A stretch of 64,000 nt of DNA from Septoria linicola (lineage: Eukaryota > Ascomycota > Dothideomycetes > Mycosphaerellales > Mycosphaerellaceae). Below the pieces are notes generated by a model, which saw only the letters and a list, made by a program, of their open reading frames with translations, was not told where the DNA came from and ran no database searches. Position 1 is the first letter of the stretch; every line of letters begins with the position of its first letter. Shown piece after piece: positions 10,344 through 21,679 of this stretch. The stretch covers positions 1,922,001 to 1,986,000 of the forward strand of contig CP099420.1 of NCBI GenBank assembly GCA_024114885.1, given 5' to 3'. Made by a program: the position numbers and the translations under genes.

Positions 10344-11847
10344 CTACAATTTCGACTGCTGAGCGACCTTGCGGTCCAGCTGCAGGATATCCCTCTTCTC
10401 CATTCCATATGCTCGGCACATCTCCTCGGCCTTCTTCTTTTGCCACTCGATCTTCTGCAGGGCTGCCTTGCCTTTCTTGTTCTCGTTCCTGCCCATCTGC
10501 AGCATGTGCACCTCATCAGGTCCGTCAACGATTCTCATCGTGCGGCCATGTGCCCACATGTTGGCGAGTGGGGTATCTTGCGAGACACCAGCACCTCCGT
10601 ATGCCTGGATAGCATCATCGAGGACTTCAAGAAGGATTCGAGGCACAAGGATCTTGGCCTCTGCGATCTCCTTCAGAGCGAACTTGGCGTCCTTGGTGTC
10701 GATCTTGATAGCTGCCTCGCAGACCTGGAGTCTGGCAGCGTCAATCTTCACACGTGCGTCAGCGACGCGCGAGAGCATGACACCGTGCTCGTGCAGCTGC
10801 TTGCCGAATGGAGTCTTGCGTGGGTCGTTCATGCGGGCAATCATGTACTCGAGACCCTTCTCTGCGGCACCAATGCTGCGCATGGCGTGGTGGATACGGC
10901 CGGGACCTAGACGACCCTGGATGACCTCGAAACCACGGCCAGCACCCAGAACCATGTTCTCGGCCGGTACTCTGACGTTCTCGAAGGTGATGTGTCCGTG
11001 TCCGTGTGGAGCGTCATCGTAGCCAAAGACGCCCAACATGCGGTGGATGGTGATGCCAGGAGCATCGAATGGCACGATGATGACAGATTGCTGCTTGTAC
11101 ACACTGGCGTTCCTTGGGTCTGACTTGCCCATGACAATGAAAACCTCGCAGCGCTTGTCACCAGCACCAGATGACCACCACTTGGAACCGTTAAGCACCC
11201 ACTCGTTGCCCTCTTGCCTCATGTTAAGCTCGATGTTGGTGGCGTCTGAGGAGGCGACATCTGGCTCTGTCATCAAGAAGGCGCTGCGAATCTTGCCATC
11301 GAGCAATGGCTGGAGCCATCGGTCCTTTTGCTTCTGTGTGCCGTACTTAGCAAACACCTCCATGTTGCCTGTGTCTGGTGCAGAGCAGTTGACAGCCTCA
11401 GAGGCAGTGAAGCTCTTGCCCAGGTATTCTGCCATCAAACCATATTCCAAGTTGCTAAAGCCAGCGCCCTCCTTGAAGTGGTTCTTTGGCAGGAACAGGT
11501 TCCATAGCCCCAATTCTCTTGCTCGCTTCTTCAGATCCTCAATGACCTGTGGGTGTGCATCGAATCGTGCGATGCCCTGACCGACTTGCTGTTGGTAGAC
11601 GGTGTCTGCTGGGACACATTCCTCCTCGACAAACTTCTCGACCTATAGTAGCACAAGTCAGACTTATAGTATTCGATTGCCACCACATTGTTCAGCATAC
11701 CAGGTCCAACGTCTTCTTAGCTCTGTCCGACACGAATGGGCGTGCCATGTATGGGATTCTGTCACTCGCGCGTCCGCCGCTGCCGCCGCCGCCGCCGCCC
11801 GCCACGAGGAGCTCCTCGCTGGCCTCGATCTTATATGGCACAGACAT
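10344..11847 (-). CDS. Acyl-CoA dehydrogenase with C-terminal SKL (peroxisomal)
   Basis: Acyl-CoA dehydrogenase of the ACAD10/11 type, 481 residues. Exon 1 is 11847-11701, the intron 11700-11643 (58 nt, GTATGC...CTATAG), exon 2 11642-10344. Visible motifs are MTEPDVASSDATNIE (flavin/substrate binding), NGSKWWSSGAGD, GFEVIQGRLGPGRIHH, and YGGAGVSQDTPLANMWA with RIVDGPDEVH near the C-terminus. The enzyme introduces the 2,3 double bond in acyl-CoA thioesters using FAD. The C-terminus QQSKL is a canonical PTS1, so it should act in peroxisomes, where animals use oxidases instead. Exon 1 carries a Gly-rich run (six Gly, Ser, two Gly) encoded by a CCG/GCC repeat; a second ATG at 11748 (MARPFVSDRAKK) follows it and may be the real start. 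Confidence 0.9.
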
Positions 11848-12759
11848 GATGATGAAATATGCTAAGGCGTGAGAGGGATGATGATAGTGCTGTACTCCAA
11901 TCTCTAGCAGGGAGTGTAGGGAAGAGGAGGACTCGAGCTATATGCTACGGGTCAATGATCCTGTGATGGAAGAGGGAAACGAAAGATGAAGTGTCGATCC
12001 GAGAGGTCCCTTACAGTAGTCTAGTCATCACTTTTCGAGAGCAGCACTGAGAGGATGCAGCACCTAGGCTCAAGCAGTTGCAGTGGTAAAGTGGACCGAG
12101 GGTAACAATCGACCCAAACACTCCCGCCTCGGCGGATTCTCTAACTTACACTTACACTTCGTGGAGCTGTCGCGCTCTGATTGGCTGAATCGCAGAGCTG
12201 AGCTGATTTCTCACACGATACTCCTCTTTCGATCGAGCTAGTCCTTGCTCAGTCCTACGATACGATACATATCCACGGTAAGAGGGTACTGATAGCCTAT
12301 CTTGAGTAATGACTGCCCACGTCGTCTAGCTTTGCTGCTTGTTGCTTAGCCATGGCAGACACGTCCTCAATGTCAACGTGCGTCTTCGCTGGCTGTCCGC
12401 GGACCTTTTCGCGCTGATGTGATGTGACACGATACAACACGATACGTGCTAATTACTACGCGTGCATTCGCTTTTCAAGGCTCTCACGGGTTCGCGACTG
12501 CGATCACCATGTCGAGGCACGATAGTCATCCCGAGTACAGTCGGCAATGGATGCGACGAACACGGTTGAGATGTGGGAAACAACCAAGCATGACTGAACA
12601 CATTGGATTTCGTGACTGCTGCACATGTCGCTGGACTACTGCGTGTGACAGACCAAGCTGAGATTGGAAAGAGCGATCCGTCTCATCCGTCTCGTCCTGC
12701 CTCCGACTCCGACTTCACCTCTGCCTGATCCACCTGCTGATGCCTCTCTCCTCAAACTC
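11848..12759. other. Intergenic stretch, no supported gene
   Basis: 0.9 kb between the acyl-CoA dehydrogenase start and the 3' end of the secreted 8-Cys gene. GATACGATACA/CACGATACAACACGATAC short repeats occur near 12,257-12,270 and 12,428-12,445. A frame at 12446-12661 (+) has no supporting features. Confidence 0.45.
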
Positions 12760-13801
12760 TTACATCGCAAATGCGGCAAGGAGAGCTGCAGCTCCAGCAC
12801 CGAAGTATCCTGCCGCCGCTGTTGGCAGTGCTGCAGCACCGGTTAAGGACGCAACGGCAGATGTGAACGTGGCAGCATTACCAGCAGAATCTGTGCCAGT
12901 CGAAGTGGTGTAAGACACAGAAACGCCCGTCGGTGTCGATGTCGCGCCAGAAGTGATTGGACCAGCAGTACCTGTGGCAATGCCTACGACAGGAACCACA
13001 GTCGTGCGGGTGCACTGCGGATCATTCTCGTTGTTGTCTGGCGTGTCGTTCACATCGTCCAAGATGTCATCGGTGTCGTTATCTGGCGGGCTGTCACAGT
13101 CAAAGGTCTGTGTGACGGTCCTCATGGAAGTGGTCAGGCTGGTTGGCAGGCTGGAAGGTGCAGCAGTAAGTGTGCCGGTGGTGCCTATTAAAAGTATGGG
13201 TCAGCACGACTTCACTGGTAAGAGCCATGCTCGGTGGGTCACTGACCGTTGGTGCCATTATTCTGGACTGGAAGGCCGCAAATCCGCGCCCATTGCGCGA
13301 TTTCTATAATCAAGTCAGCTTAATGGCTGTGTATCGAGCGTTCAATCGTGCTCACCATTGTCGTCGACATCTGGACCGGGACCGTCGTCATTGTCGTTGT
13401 CATTGTCAATAAAGAAGTTGGGATATCTTGCAGTGCCTGGACAAGGTCAGATTCCGAATACACGAAAGGACTGACAATTTTGCTCACATTCGTTGCATTG
13501 TGCCAAGGCCTGGGAAGCATTCTGGTCCTGGCACACGCAGTCCCGGTACTGTTGGTTACTTGGAACACCTGGTTGGTTGACGTTGTCATCTCCATCGTCG
13601 TCGAACTGGTTGTCACATCGCTGTACAGCTGTTAGCCATGCACTCAGTTGCATGCTCCGCTCTGCGTACTCTCTCAGTGTCGACAACTGGCTGGCAGATG
13701 GATCGACACTCTGGTGGGATGTCGTCGTTGCTCAGGCCCTGCCCACTGACTGCGCAAATGGCAGTAGCCAGGCAGGCGAGAATCAAGTTCTTGTTGTGCA
13801 T
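12760..13801 (-). CDS. Secreted 8-cysteine, acidic, probably GPI-anchored protein
   Basis: Five exons by my splicing: 13801-13670, 13620-13488, 13436-13356, 13303-13247, 13184-12760, with introns of 49, 51, 52 and 62 nt, all GT...AG with branch-like CTAAC/CTGAC. All phases agree and give 275 residues. Order: signal peptide (about 1-20, ending AVSGQG); a cysteine module with ECRSIC, RRCDNQ, DCVCQ, QCNECTARYPN and ARICGL (8 Cys); acidic Asp/Asn runs; a Ser/Thr-rich stalk; and a hydrophobic C-terminus (GYFGAGAAALLAAFAM) typical of GPI-anchor addition. The cysteine spacing matches a common unnamed family of fungal cell-surface proteins, loosely CFEM-like. TATATAAT on the minus strand at 13929-13922 is a plausible TATA box. 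It lies 0.7 kb from the RIP-mutated retrotransposon. Role unknown; cell-wall or effector-type function is possible. Confidence 0.82.
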
Positions 13802-14488
13802 TGTTGCGTAACGACTGTTCTGGCTGATGGGTGAAGCTTGAGGCGAATATCGAAGACGACGTCGATGTATATGTATCGATGCTTGCTGACAGGCTGGGAT
13901 AGTATCGCCAAAGCACCGATGATTATATATCTATTGGCATGACAGCGCCGCGAGCCATCAGTGTACCTTCATACGCCGCTCGTGTCCCATGCTGGGCCTC
14001 AGCAGCACACGACATGCAGAACTTGCAAGCCTGCTCAGCCATAGACACGACAGGCCCAAGACATAAGGCCCTGCCATGCTAGCAACTAGTCTTGGTGCAC
14101 TGCACAAGCGGGCAGAGGTGGACCATGACTAGAGCATGCTTACCAGGCTGACAGAGCGCATCGGCGGAACAAGTGACGAATGCCTCTGCGTGATGTGTTT
14201 CATAGCGAACCGGGATCACAAGGCACCCAAATACTCTCCGTATAACGTAGAAGTGCCGAGATGCCTCATTTCTACGATTGGAATGGACGCTCTGGAGCCA
14301 AGCCTTGGCTCAGCTTGGGTGCAAGTGGCTGTGCGAGGATTCTCAACTCCACAGTTCACAGTATCATCAAAGCAGCGAAAATACTAGACAAACACCCCAG
14401 GTCAGCAGCAATGGACTGTCTCATAGCGTCCTTCGATCCAGTTCCGATCATCGGCGCTCTTATCAATGTGCGCACCACCATGATGAGA
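13802..14488. other. Promoter region and left flank of the retrotransposon
   Basis: 0.7 kb of ordinary composition with normal CA and TG content. It holds the promoter of the 8-Cys gene, with a TATA-like element at 13922-13929. Overlapping plus-strand frames at 14136-14535 have no domain. RIP does not visibly extend into it. Confidence 0.5.
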
Positions 14489-14493
14489 TAGTA

Positions 14494-14619
14494 TGTTACG
14501 GAAGCGACAGTTCAGGTCAGATGACTATGACGTAACCAGAGGGTTACTACTTACCTTGGACTGTAGACAGACTCTCTTCTAATTAACTACTTCTACTATA
14601 ACTTATTAGATTACTACTA
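14494..14619 (+). repeat. 5' LTR of the Gypsy element (126 bp)
   Basis: Starts TGTTACGGAAGCG and ends ACTACTA. It aligns without gaps to 28364-28489 with about 12 differences, all transitions. The first 80-90 bp keep CA and TG; the last 40 bp, next to the element body, are RIP-altered. Confidence 0.92.
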
Positions 14620-15382
14620 ATTAGTAGCTCGAGTATACTAGGCGTCTAGTCGAAGACAACTACTAGCTATTACTAGTACTACTATAAGACTACTACGTCG
14701 CTCCTAAATAGACGATAGTATTACTTCTACTCTCTACTAGACGATAGTACTACTTCCGCTCTCTACTTAAGTAAGGCTTTATAAATCTAGAATTCTAGTA
14801 ATTCTATATATTCGTAAGCGCGTACCTATACTAAGTACCTAATATAGAGATATATACGCTTACTCGATAATACTTACGATAGTATAGAGCTACTAATAGC
14901 TATCCTCCTAAGTAATTAGACGTACTAGTATTACGATAACTAGTATAGTAGAGGTTTATAGAAGGAGCGAGAGCGTTATTTAGGTCTCTAGTAAGAACGG
15001 ACCTATTACGAACTCTCTAGAGGAAGAAACTATATAGAAGATTAGATAATACTACTACGACTCTAACTAGAGGAAAGAGTAGATTAGAGAGTACGACTAC
15101 TAAGCTTATACGTTCTTAGATAGGAACGACTAACGCGACCTCTTATATTTAAGTAACGACTATCTCGATTAACGCTATACTAGAAGAATAGCCTCTCGAC
15201 CTATAGATTCTCTAGGCTATCTAGGCTACTATCGTAGGCCTACGAGATTAGATACCTAATCTAGAATAGAGTATAACCTTTAACTAACTCTAAGATTAAG
15301 AGATTAGCTACTTCTAGCCTAATAGGGAAATAGAAGTAAGAGCTACTAACCTATTAGTAATAGGCTCCGATACCTTCTTTAA

Positions 15383-15659
15383 TGTTAAGAATGTATCCTA
15401 GATAGTCAGTCTAGATATAGACTTCTAAGTATAGTTCTAGATACCTAAGGTATCTACCTAAGGCTTAGTAAGAGGTATATCTTGCTTCTCTTTCTTCTCT
15501 TCTTAGATAACTAACTTAATTAACTTTGTATTTAGTTCCTAGCATATTACTACTATACTATGTGTATAAGTTAGTTCAAGATTAATCCTCTATTCTTCTT
15601 TACTACGCTATACCCTCCTTAATATTATATAGTATATAACACGCCCTCTACTTTTAATA
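15383..15659 (+). repeat. 5' LTR of the Copia element (277 bp)
   Basis: Begins TGTTAAGAATG and ends CTTTTAATA (RIP form of ...ACA is likely). It aligns gap-free to 21403-21679. Confidence 0.95.
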
Positions 15660-15674
15660 GGTTATAAGCCCGGG
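15660..15674 (+). other. Candidate Copia primer-binding site (initiator tRNA-Met half-molecule type)
   Basis: GGTTATAAGCCCGGG starts directly after the 5' LTR. With one G-to-A RIP change reversed it contains GGTTATGAGCCC, complementary to the anticodon arm GGGCTCATAACC of yeast-type initiator tRNA-Met. Priming from an internal half-tRNA is known for Drosophila copia and some fungal Copia elements. The match was made from memory of the tRNA sequence. Confidence 0.55.
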
Positions 15675-16109
15675 TTTATGTACTAAATAGGAGCAACCTA
15701 TGTTAGTATAGGTTACTTGTATCCCTTGTAGTTTATAGAAAACATTTAGGGCCTAGAAGTTTCTCTAACTATATTACTAACGAAGCTAGCTTACACCTAG
15801 TAGTATATAAGTTAGTAAAGATCTCTATAAGATAGTAGTATGTTTCTGCTTTGTTAATACCTGCCCAGTTCTCTACTATTACACCTAGTATCACTAGAGT
15901 TAGAAGAGGCTACCTAGCCTTCCTACTACCTAGTAGTAGAAACTCTACTAAGAGAGAAAGATCTAAGTCTTAGTAATTTCCTAAATACGAGGAATCCCTA
16001 TCCCTTAGAGCTAGTCTCCCTACTATAAGAAATTACTCTTCTCTAGAATCCTTAGCTAGTCTAAAGCATTCTACTAATTATTTATTCTATTTACCTATTT
16101 CTATAATAG

Positions 16110-19100
16110 ACTAAGAGGATAAGAAGAGCTAAAGGATTCTAATCCTAGACAGAACTAACTAGAAGAAATAGTTCAAGCTATAGATAGACAAGCTAGAAGG
16201 AAAGGACTAGTTCTAGGCAATTAGCTAACTAATTGTTAGAGGGAACCTATATATAGTTTAGTAGGATACTAGTCTCTAGGTGTATGTTACTTAGAATCAA
16301 TACTTCTTAAAAGACAATATAGTATATAGGTTTAGTATTAGATACAGTATTAGTAAAGATAATAAGATAGAGCTAGAGATATAGTATATTACTATACTAG
16401 TAGCTAAGATGTAGGTAATTCTCTAGAACAAGTATAATAGAGTCCTAAAGTCCTATACTATAGGTCTGATTAAGTAGTTTATTATATTTAGGATATTACC
16501 TAATAAGATAATTAGGGAAGTATAGAGATACCTTAGAGGCCTAGGTAAGAGGATTACTAAGATTGATCCTTAGGAAGCTTACTACTAGAGCTAAGAGAAA
16601 AGGCTAAAACATCTCCTATAGTCTCTACCTATATTATACTAAGCAGCTAAGGATACTATTATAACCTAACTATCCTTAGATATAGACACTGTTCTCCTTC
16701 TACTTAAGTCCTAAGAGGTAAGAGATAATCTAGATAAGATAGACATAGGTCTAGCTATATTCTATTCTAGGTAGCTCTACTAAGGAAAGTCTCTACTAAT
16801 ATACTAGCTCTATAAGAAAGGGAAGCACTAGTTAAAAGATTGTCCTAACCTCCCTACTACTAAGAAACTATCCTAGTAAAGAAATAGTACTAAGAACTAG
16901 AAGGACCCTTAGGGATTATTCCTTAGAGGGAAAGTTAGAAGATCCTCTTTACTAAGGAATACTAGATATATTAAGAAAGCTGTCTATAAGTCATTATTAT
17001 ATAATAAGCTAAAGAAGGTTGTCTAGAAAATAGGTAAGTAGCTTTAGAGGATAGAAAAGTCTAGAAAGCTTCTAAAGAAAAAATTTTCAGCCTAGGAGTC
17101 TAGTTCTAGTTCTGATTCTAGAACTTACTCTAGTTCTAGAAGTAATAATAATTCCCTATTAGAAGATAATAACCAAGATAAGTTAGCCTATTCTATAATT
17201 GAGGCTAAAGGTAAGTTGTTACCCTAAGAATAGCTCTTAGATTCCTATACCTTATCCTATATAACTAACTAACTATCCTTCTTTAGATTAGTAAAGCTAC
17301 TAAGGAAGAAAGTGTAGATTAAGGTAGGAGGAGGATACCTCTATATAACCTACTCTAGACTAGTATAGATAAAGGGAATCTTAGAAGGAGAAGTTCTACT
17401 TAATAGAGTATTATTTGTTCCTAATCTTAGAGTAAATCTTATATTATAGGATTAGTTTAGTAAGCAATTTAGAGTCTAGAAGCCTGATTTCACTCTTACC
17501 TCCCTAGATAGCTAAACAGTTATAAAGACTAAGCTAGTTAGAGGTGTTCTATTTATTAGTAAGATATTACCTCTTCTATAGGAAAAGTTATATTACTTAC
17601 TATATAATCCTATAGAGGTTAATAATACCTATACTACCCTATTAGAGAAGGATCTAAAATAGTAGGAGCTATAGTATAGAAGATTTACACACTTTAGAAG
17701 AGGGTTACTCTTAAACCTTTATAAAGTTACTAACCTAAAGGAAAGAATTCTAATCTCTAACTAGGAAGAGTATAAGTATAGGATCTATATAATAGGTAAG
17801 ATAAAGAAACACCTAGGCAAGTCTATTAAGAGAAGACCTAAAAGACTAGCTCTTATATTAGTAGATATCTATAGACTATTACTATTATTAGTAAAAGGTT
17901 TTATATAGTAGCTTAAGATTATTAATAACTTCTTAAGAAAGAAATAGGCATTTCTACTCAAGGCTAGATCAGATACACTAACTACTCTTTAGAACTAGAG
18001 GATTAAGGCAGAAAGGCAGTTAGTAGCACTCCTTAAGTCTATAAGGGCTAATAATGCTAGAGAGATTACTACTTTAATTAAACAGTAGGAGAAGGACTTT
18101 AGAATTACCCTTAAGCTAACTAAGGCCTATAATTCACTCTAGAATAGAGTAGTTAAGAGGTCTATCTAAACATTAGAGGCCTCTATTAGAGCAATACTTA
18201 AAGAAAGTAAGATACCTATTAAATTTTAGCTAGAAGCCCTTGAAGTATAAGTATATATAAGGAACAAGCTCCTAAATAGACCTAATATTAAGGGATTCAA
18301 GCTCTTACCTAATAAGGCTTTTAATAGGATCAAACTAATAGTCTCTTACCTTAAGGTATAGGGATATAGAGCTATAATATATATAGATATAAGAGTATAG
18401 CCTTAGTAGGTAAGGAGTAACAAACTAATAAACAGAGGGAAGGATACTATGTTTGTTAGATACTATAATAATATAGTAAAGGTATAGAAGTTCTAGGAGC
18501 TAGATATAAAGGCTATCAAGCAGTATACTAATATAATCTTCTTTAAAGATAAGCTAGGTAGAGAATTAGACTTAAATATTAAGATCAAGAATCTCTCTAG
18601 TTCAGCTCTAGAAAGAAGACCTATTAGAAGGCTAAGAACTATTAGCTAGCCTACTCTATAAGCTAGTAGGAGTACCCTAGGTGCTCCTAGTCTAGGCTAG
18701 TAGAAGCCTCCTCCCTCTTAGCTATTAGTATAGGTTTAGGAAGGAAAGAAACTCTTTATACAACTTCTACCTCTACTAGAAGATGTAGGAGAGTATAGAA
18801 AATTCCTAGACTAAGAGAAAGTTAAGAAAGAATCTAAGAATTCTGCCTAAGAAACTATAGAGATAGATTATAAGTAGACAGCCCTAAGGTAAACCCTTAG
18901 AAAGAGGAAAGTATCTTAAGAACTTAATAGATTTGACTAGAAGCTAAAGCTAATTAGGCTTGAGCTAGATTAGAATAGTTAGCTAGACAAGGAAATGCTC
19001 CTAGAGCATTAGGCTTTCTTCTTAGCTATAAGCTCTATTAACCTAGACATCCTATAGGACCTAGAATTCTTAAAGGAAGTTAAAGAGATTACATTCTCTA

Positions 19101-20760
19101 CTACTAAAGAAGCAGGAATATATAAATAGGAGGTTCTAATCCTAAGGAACTATAAGGAAGTAGTAAGTAATCCTAAGTAGGGTTATCTCTAGTAAGAAGC
19201 TATTTAGAAGGAGCTAGATACACTTATAAGCAATAATACCTAGACTATAGTAGTCCTACTAAAAGAGGCTAACCTAGTTACCTTAAGATAGGTCTTTAAT
19301 ATTAAGAGAAAACTTAGTAGTGCTATTAAAAAGTTCAAGGCAAGACTAGTTATAAGAGGGTTCTTTTAAAAATATAGAGTAGACTATATAGAAACTTTTG
19401 CCCCTATAGTTAGGTAGGATACTCTAAGAGGATTTATAGCTATAGTTTATAAGAAGGACCTAGTTCTGCACTAAGTAGATATAAACAATATATTTATAGA
19501 GAGCACCCTATATAAGGACATCTATATAATCCTACTACTAGGTATTAACCTACTAACTAGTATAGTCTTATAAGTTCTAAGGAGTCTCTATAGGCTAAAG
19601 TAAGCTATAAGAGACTAGAATTAGCTATATATATTAAAGCTGAAAGGAATAGGATTCAGATAATTAGAAGTGGACCTATGTCTTCTAATCTACAAGAAAA
19701 GGAAAGACTTAATAATCCTAATCTATATTAATAATATACCTATTACTATAGAGAGACTAGAAGATGTCCTCTAGTTTAAAGACTAACTTAGTAAGGTCTT
19801 TAAGATCAAAGATCTTAGAGAACTAGACAAGATTCTTAGAATGAGACTAATAAGAAACAGACAGTAAGGCTAGCTAAAACTTGACTAGAAGCACTATATC
19901 TAAGAGAACCTAGCTAAGATAGGAATAGGCTAAGAGACTATATTACTAACTCTTTTACTAATAGACAGCTATGAAAGTCTAAAGCCTACTAGACTAAATA
20001 ATAAAAGGTGTAATAAGTAGGAGTACTAATCTATTATTAGAATATAGATATAGCTTGCAACTGTTATAAGACTAGACATTTCATTTGCCCTTAGAAGATT
20101 AAGCTCCTATGTTAGTAATCTAATAGTAGGACATATAAAGGCTCTAAAGAAGCTAACTAGATACCTGAGATCAAACCTAGACCTTAGTCTAAGATACTTA
20201 AGGAATAGTTAAGGCTGTCTTACTAGATATATAGACTCTAACTATATAATAGACAAGACTAACAGAGTCTTAATCCTTGGATATATCTTCTTCCTTTATA
20301 GTGTACTAATCTCCTAGATAAGTAAGAAGCAGAAATCTATAGCTATATCTATAATAGAAGCTAAATATATAGCTATAAGAGTATATATAAAACAGTTATA
20401 GTTCCTTAGTGCTCTTTTAAGAGAGCTTAGATACCTAGAGTTAGTAGGAGAATGTTCTTACTAACTAAGGATCCTTAGTAACTAGGAAGCTATTACTAGA
20501 ATTAGGCTAATTTAGCTAAAAGGTAACAACTAAGCTGCCCTTACTCTAGTTAAGGACTTATATGTTTATAACAAGTCTAAACATATTAATATCTTATACA
20601 ATACTATAAGAAAGCTCTAGTAGAACAGACTTATCTCTATTAAATATATAAATATAAAAGAGATAGTAGTAGATAGTCTTACTAAGCTAAAGAATAGACT
20701 ATAGTTTCAGGAGTTTATAAAGCAGCTCTGCCTTATATAAGAGATATACAAAAGATAACT
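16110..20760 (+). pseudogene. Copia gag-pol, RIP-destroyed
   Basis: Plus-strand remnants in order: gag start around 16,110-16,200; a zinc knuckle at 16,802-16,843 in which two of the three Cys codons now read TAC/TAT (Tyr) while His and the last Cys survive; protease from about 17,230 (DSYTLSYITN); integrase from about 17,840 (LILVDIYR) to about 18,600; RT from about 19,270 (KARLVIRGF, ETFAPIVR); the active site at 19,724-19,735 read as YINN instead of YVDD; RNase H ending near 20,750. In-frame stops are TAG/TAA at expected Gln/Trp positions. It cannot be functional. Confidence 0.9.
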
Positions 20761-21402
20761 CCAAGCCTTAGAGTTAAACCAAGAGGAGTCTAAAAGAAAG
20801 ATTTTAGTTACTTAACTCCTCCTTAGTTAGACTTTATAAAGTCCTAAATGCCCTTACTAATATTAGACCTATTACTAACTATAATATTACTATATAGTAC
20901 CTAGCTAAACTAGACACCCCCTAAGGCTAAGTACTAGTTAATGTTAAAGACCTCCTCTATAGTAGCTATTATCTCCTCTACTAGTATATAGTTACTCTAC
21001 TCCCTAGCTTAATATAAGATCCCTATAGCTAAGAATAGTGTACCCTAAAAGCTATTAGGGAACTGAGAAGCTATATAGAATGTGACTAAGTAGGGGACTA
21101 GGCTATAAGGAATCTAGAGAGCTATTAGAATTAGCTATAAGAAAGGACAAGAGTAACTTACTAGATAGTCTATGTCCTAAATAATCCACTCCTATATAAG
21201 AGAGAAGGAAGATCTTATAGAAGGTATTTCTTTTATCTTTTTGTAGGAGATAGTAGTATAGAAAGTTTATTAGATTAATAGTTAGTACTGTCTAGTTATT
21301 AGTCTAAAAAGTAAGTACTTAATAACTAATCAAGATTAGGACTAGTATTTGAGTACTATAGATAATCTGTTAAAAGATCTAACTATATAGCATAAGTAGG
21401 AG

Positions 21403-21679
21403 TGTTAAGAATATATCCTAGATAGTTAGTCTAGATATAGACTTCTAAGTATAGTTCTAGATGCCTAAGGTATCTACTTGAGGCTTAGTAAGAGGTATAT
21501 CTTGCTTCTCTTTCTTCTCTTCTTAGATAACTAACTTAATCAACTTTATATTTGGTTCCTAGTATATTACTACTACACTATATGTATAAGTCAGTTCAAG
21601 ATTAATCCCCTATTCTTCTTTACTACGCTATACCCTCCTTAATATTATATAGTATATAACACGCTCTCTACTTTTAATA
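21403..21679 (+). repeat. 3' LTR of the Copia element (277 bp)
   Basis: Begins TGTTAAGAATA and ends CTTTTAATA. It is the same length as the 5' copy, with only C/T and G/A differences, and is followed directly by the TTTAA duplication. Confidence 0.95.

Larger units (their letters stand above)
15383..21679 (+). mobile_element. Copia LTR retrotransposon nested in the Gypsy gag
   Basis: Complete 6,297-bp element with 277-bp LTRs, flanked by identical TTTAA duplications (15378-15382 and 21680-21684). The order gag, protease, integrase, RT, RNase H assigns it to Copia (Pseudoviridae). A candidate primer-binding site follows the 5' LTR, and a purine tract AAGTAGGAG (21394-21402) precedes the 3' LTR. 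It inserted into the Gypsy element after that element had settled. The LTRs differ at about 14 positions, all transitions, so RIP rather than age dominates their divergence. Confidence 0.95.

Noticed and set aside
10035..10910. Long plus-strand frame (291 codons) overlapping the acyl-CoA dehydrogenase.
   Set aside because: Antisense shadow of a clearly coding minus-strand gene.
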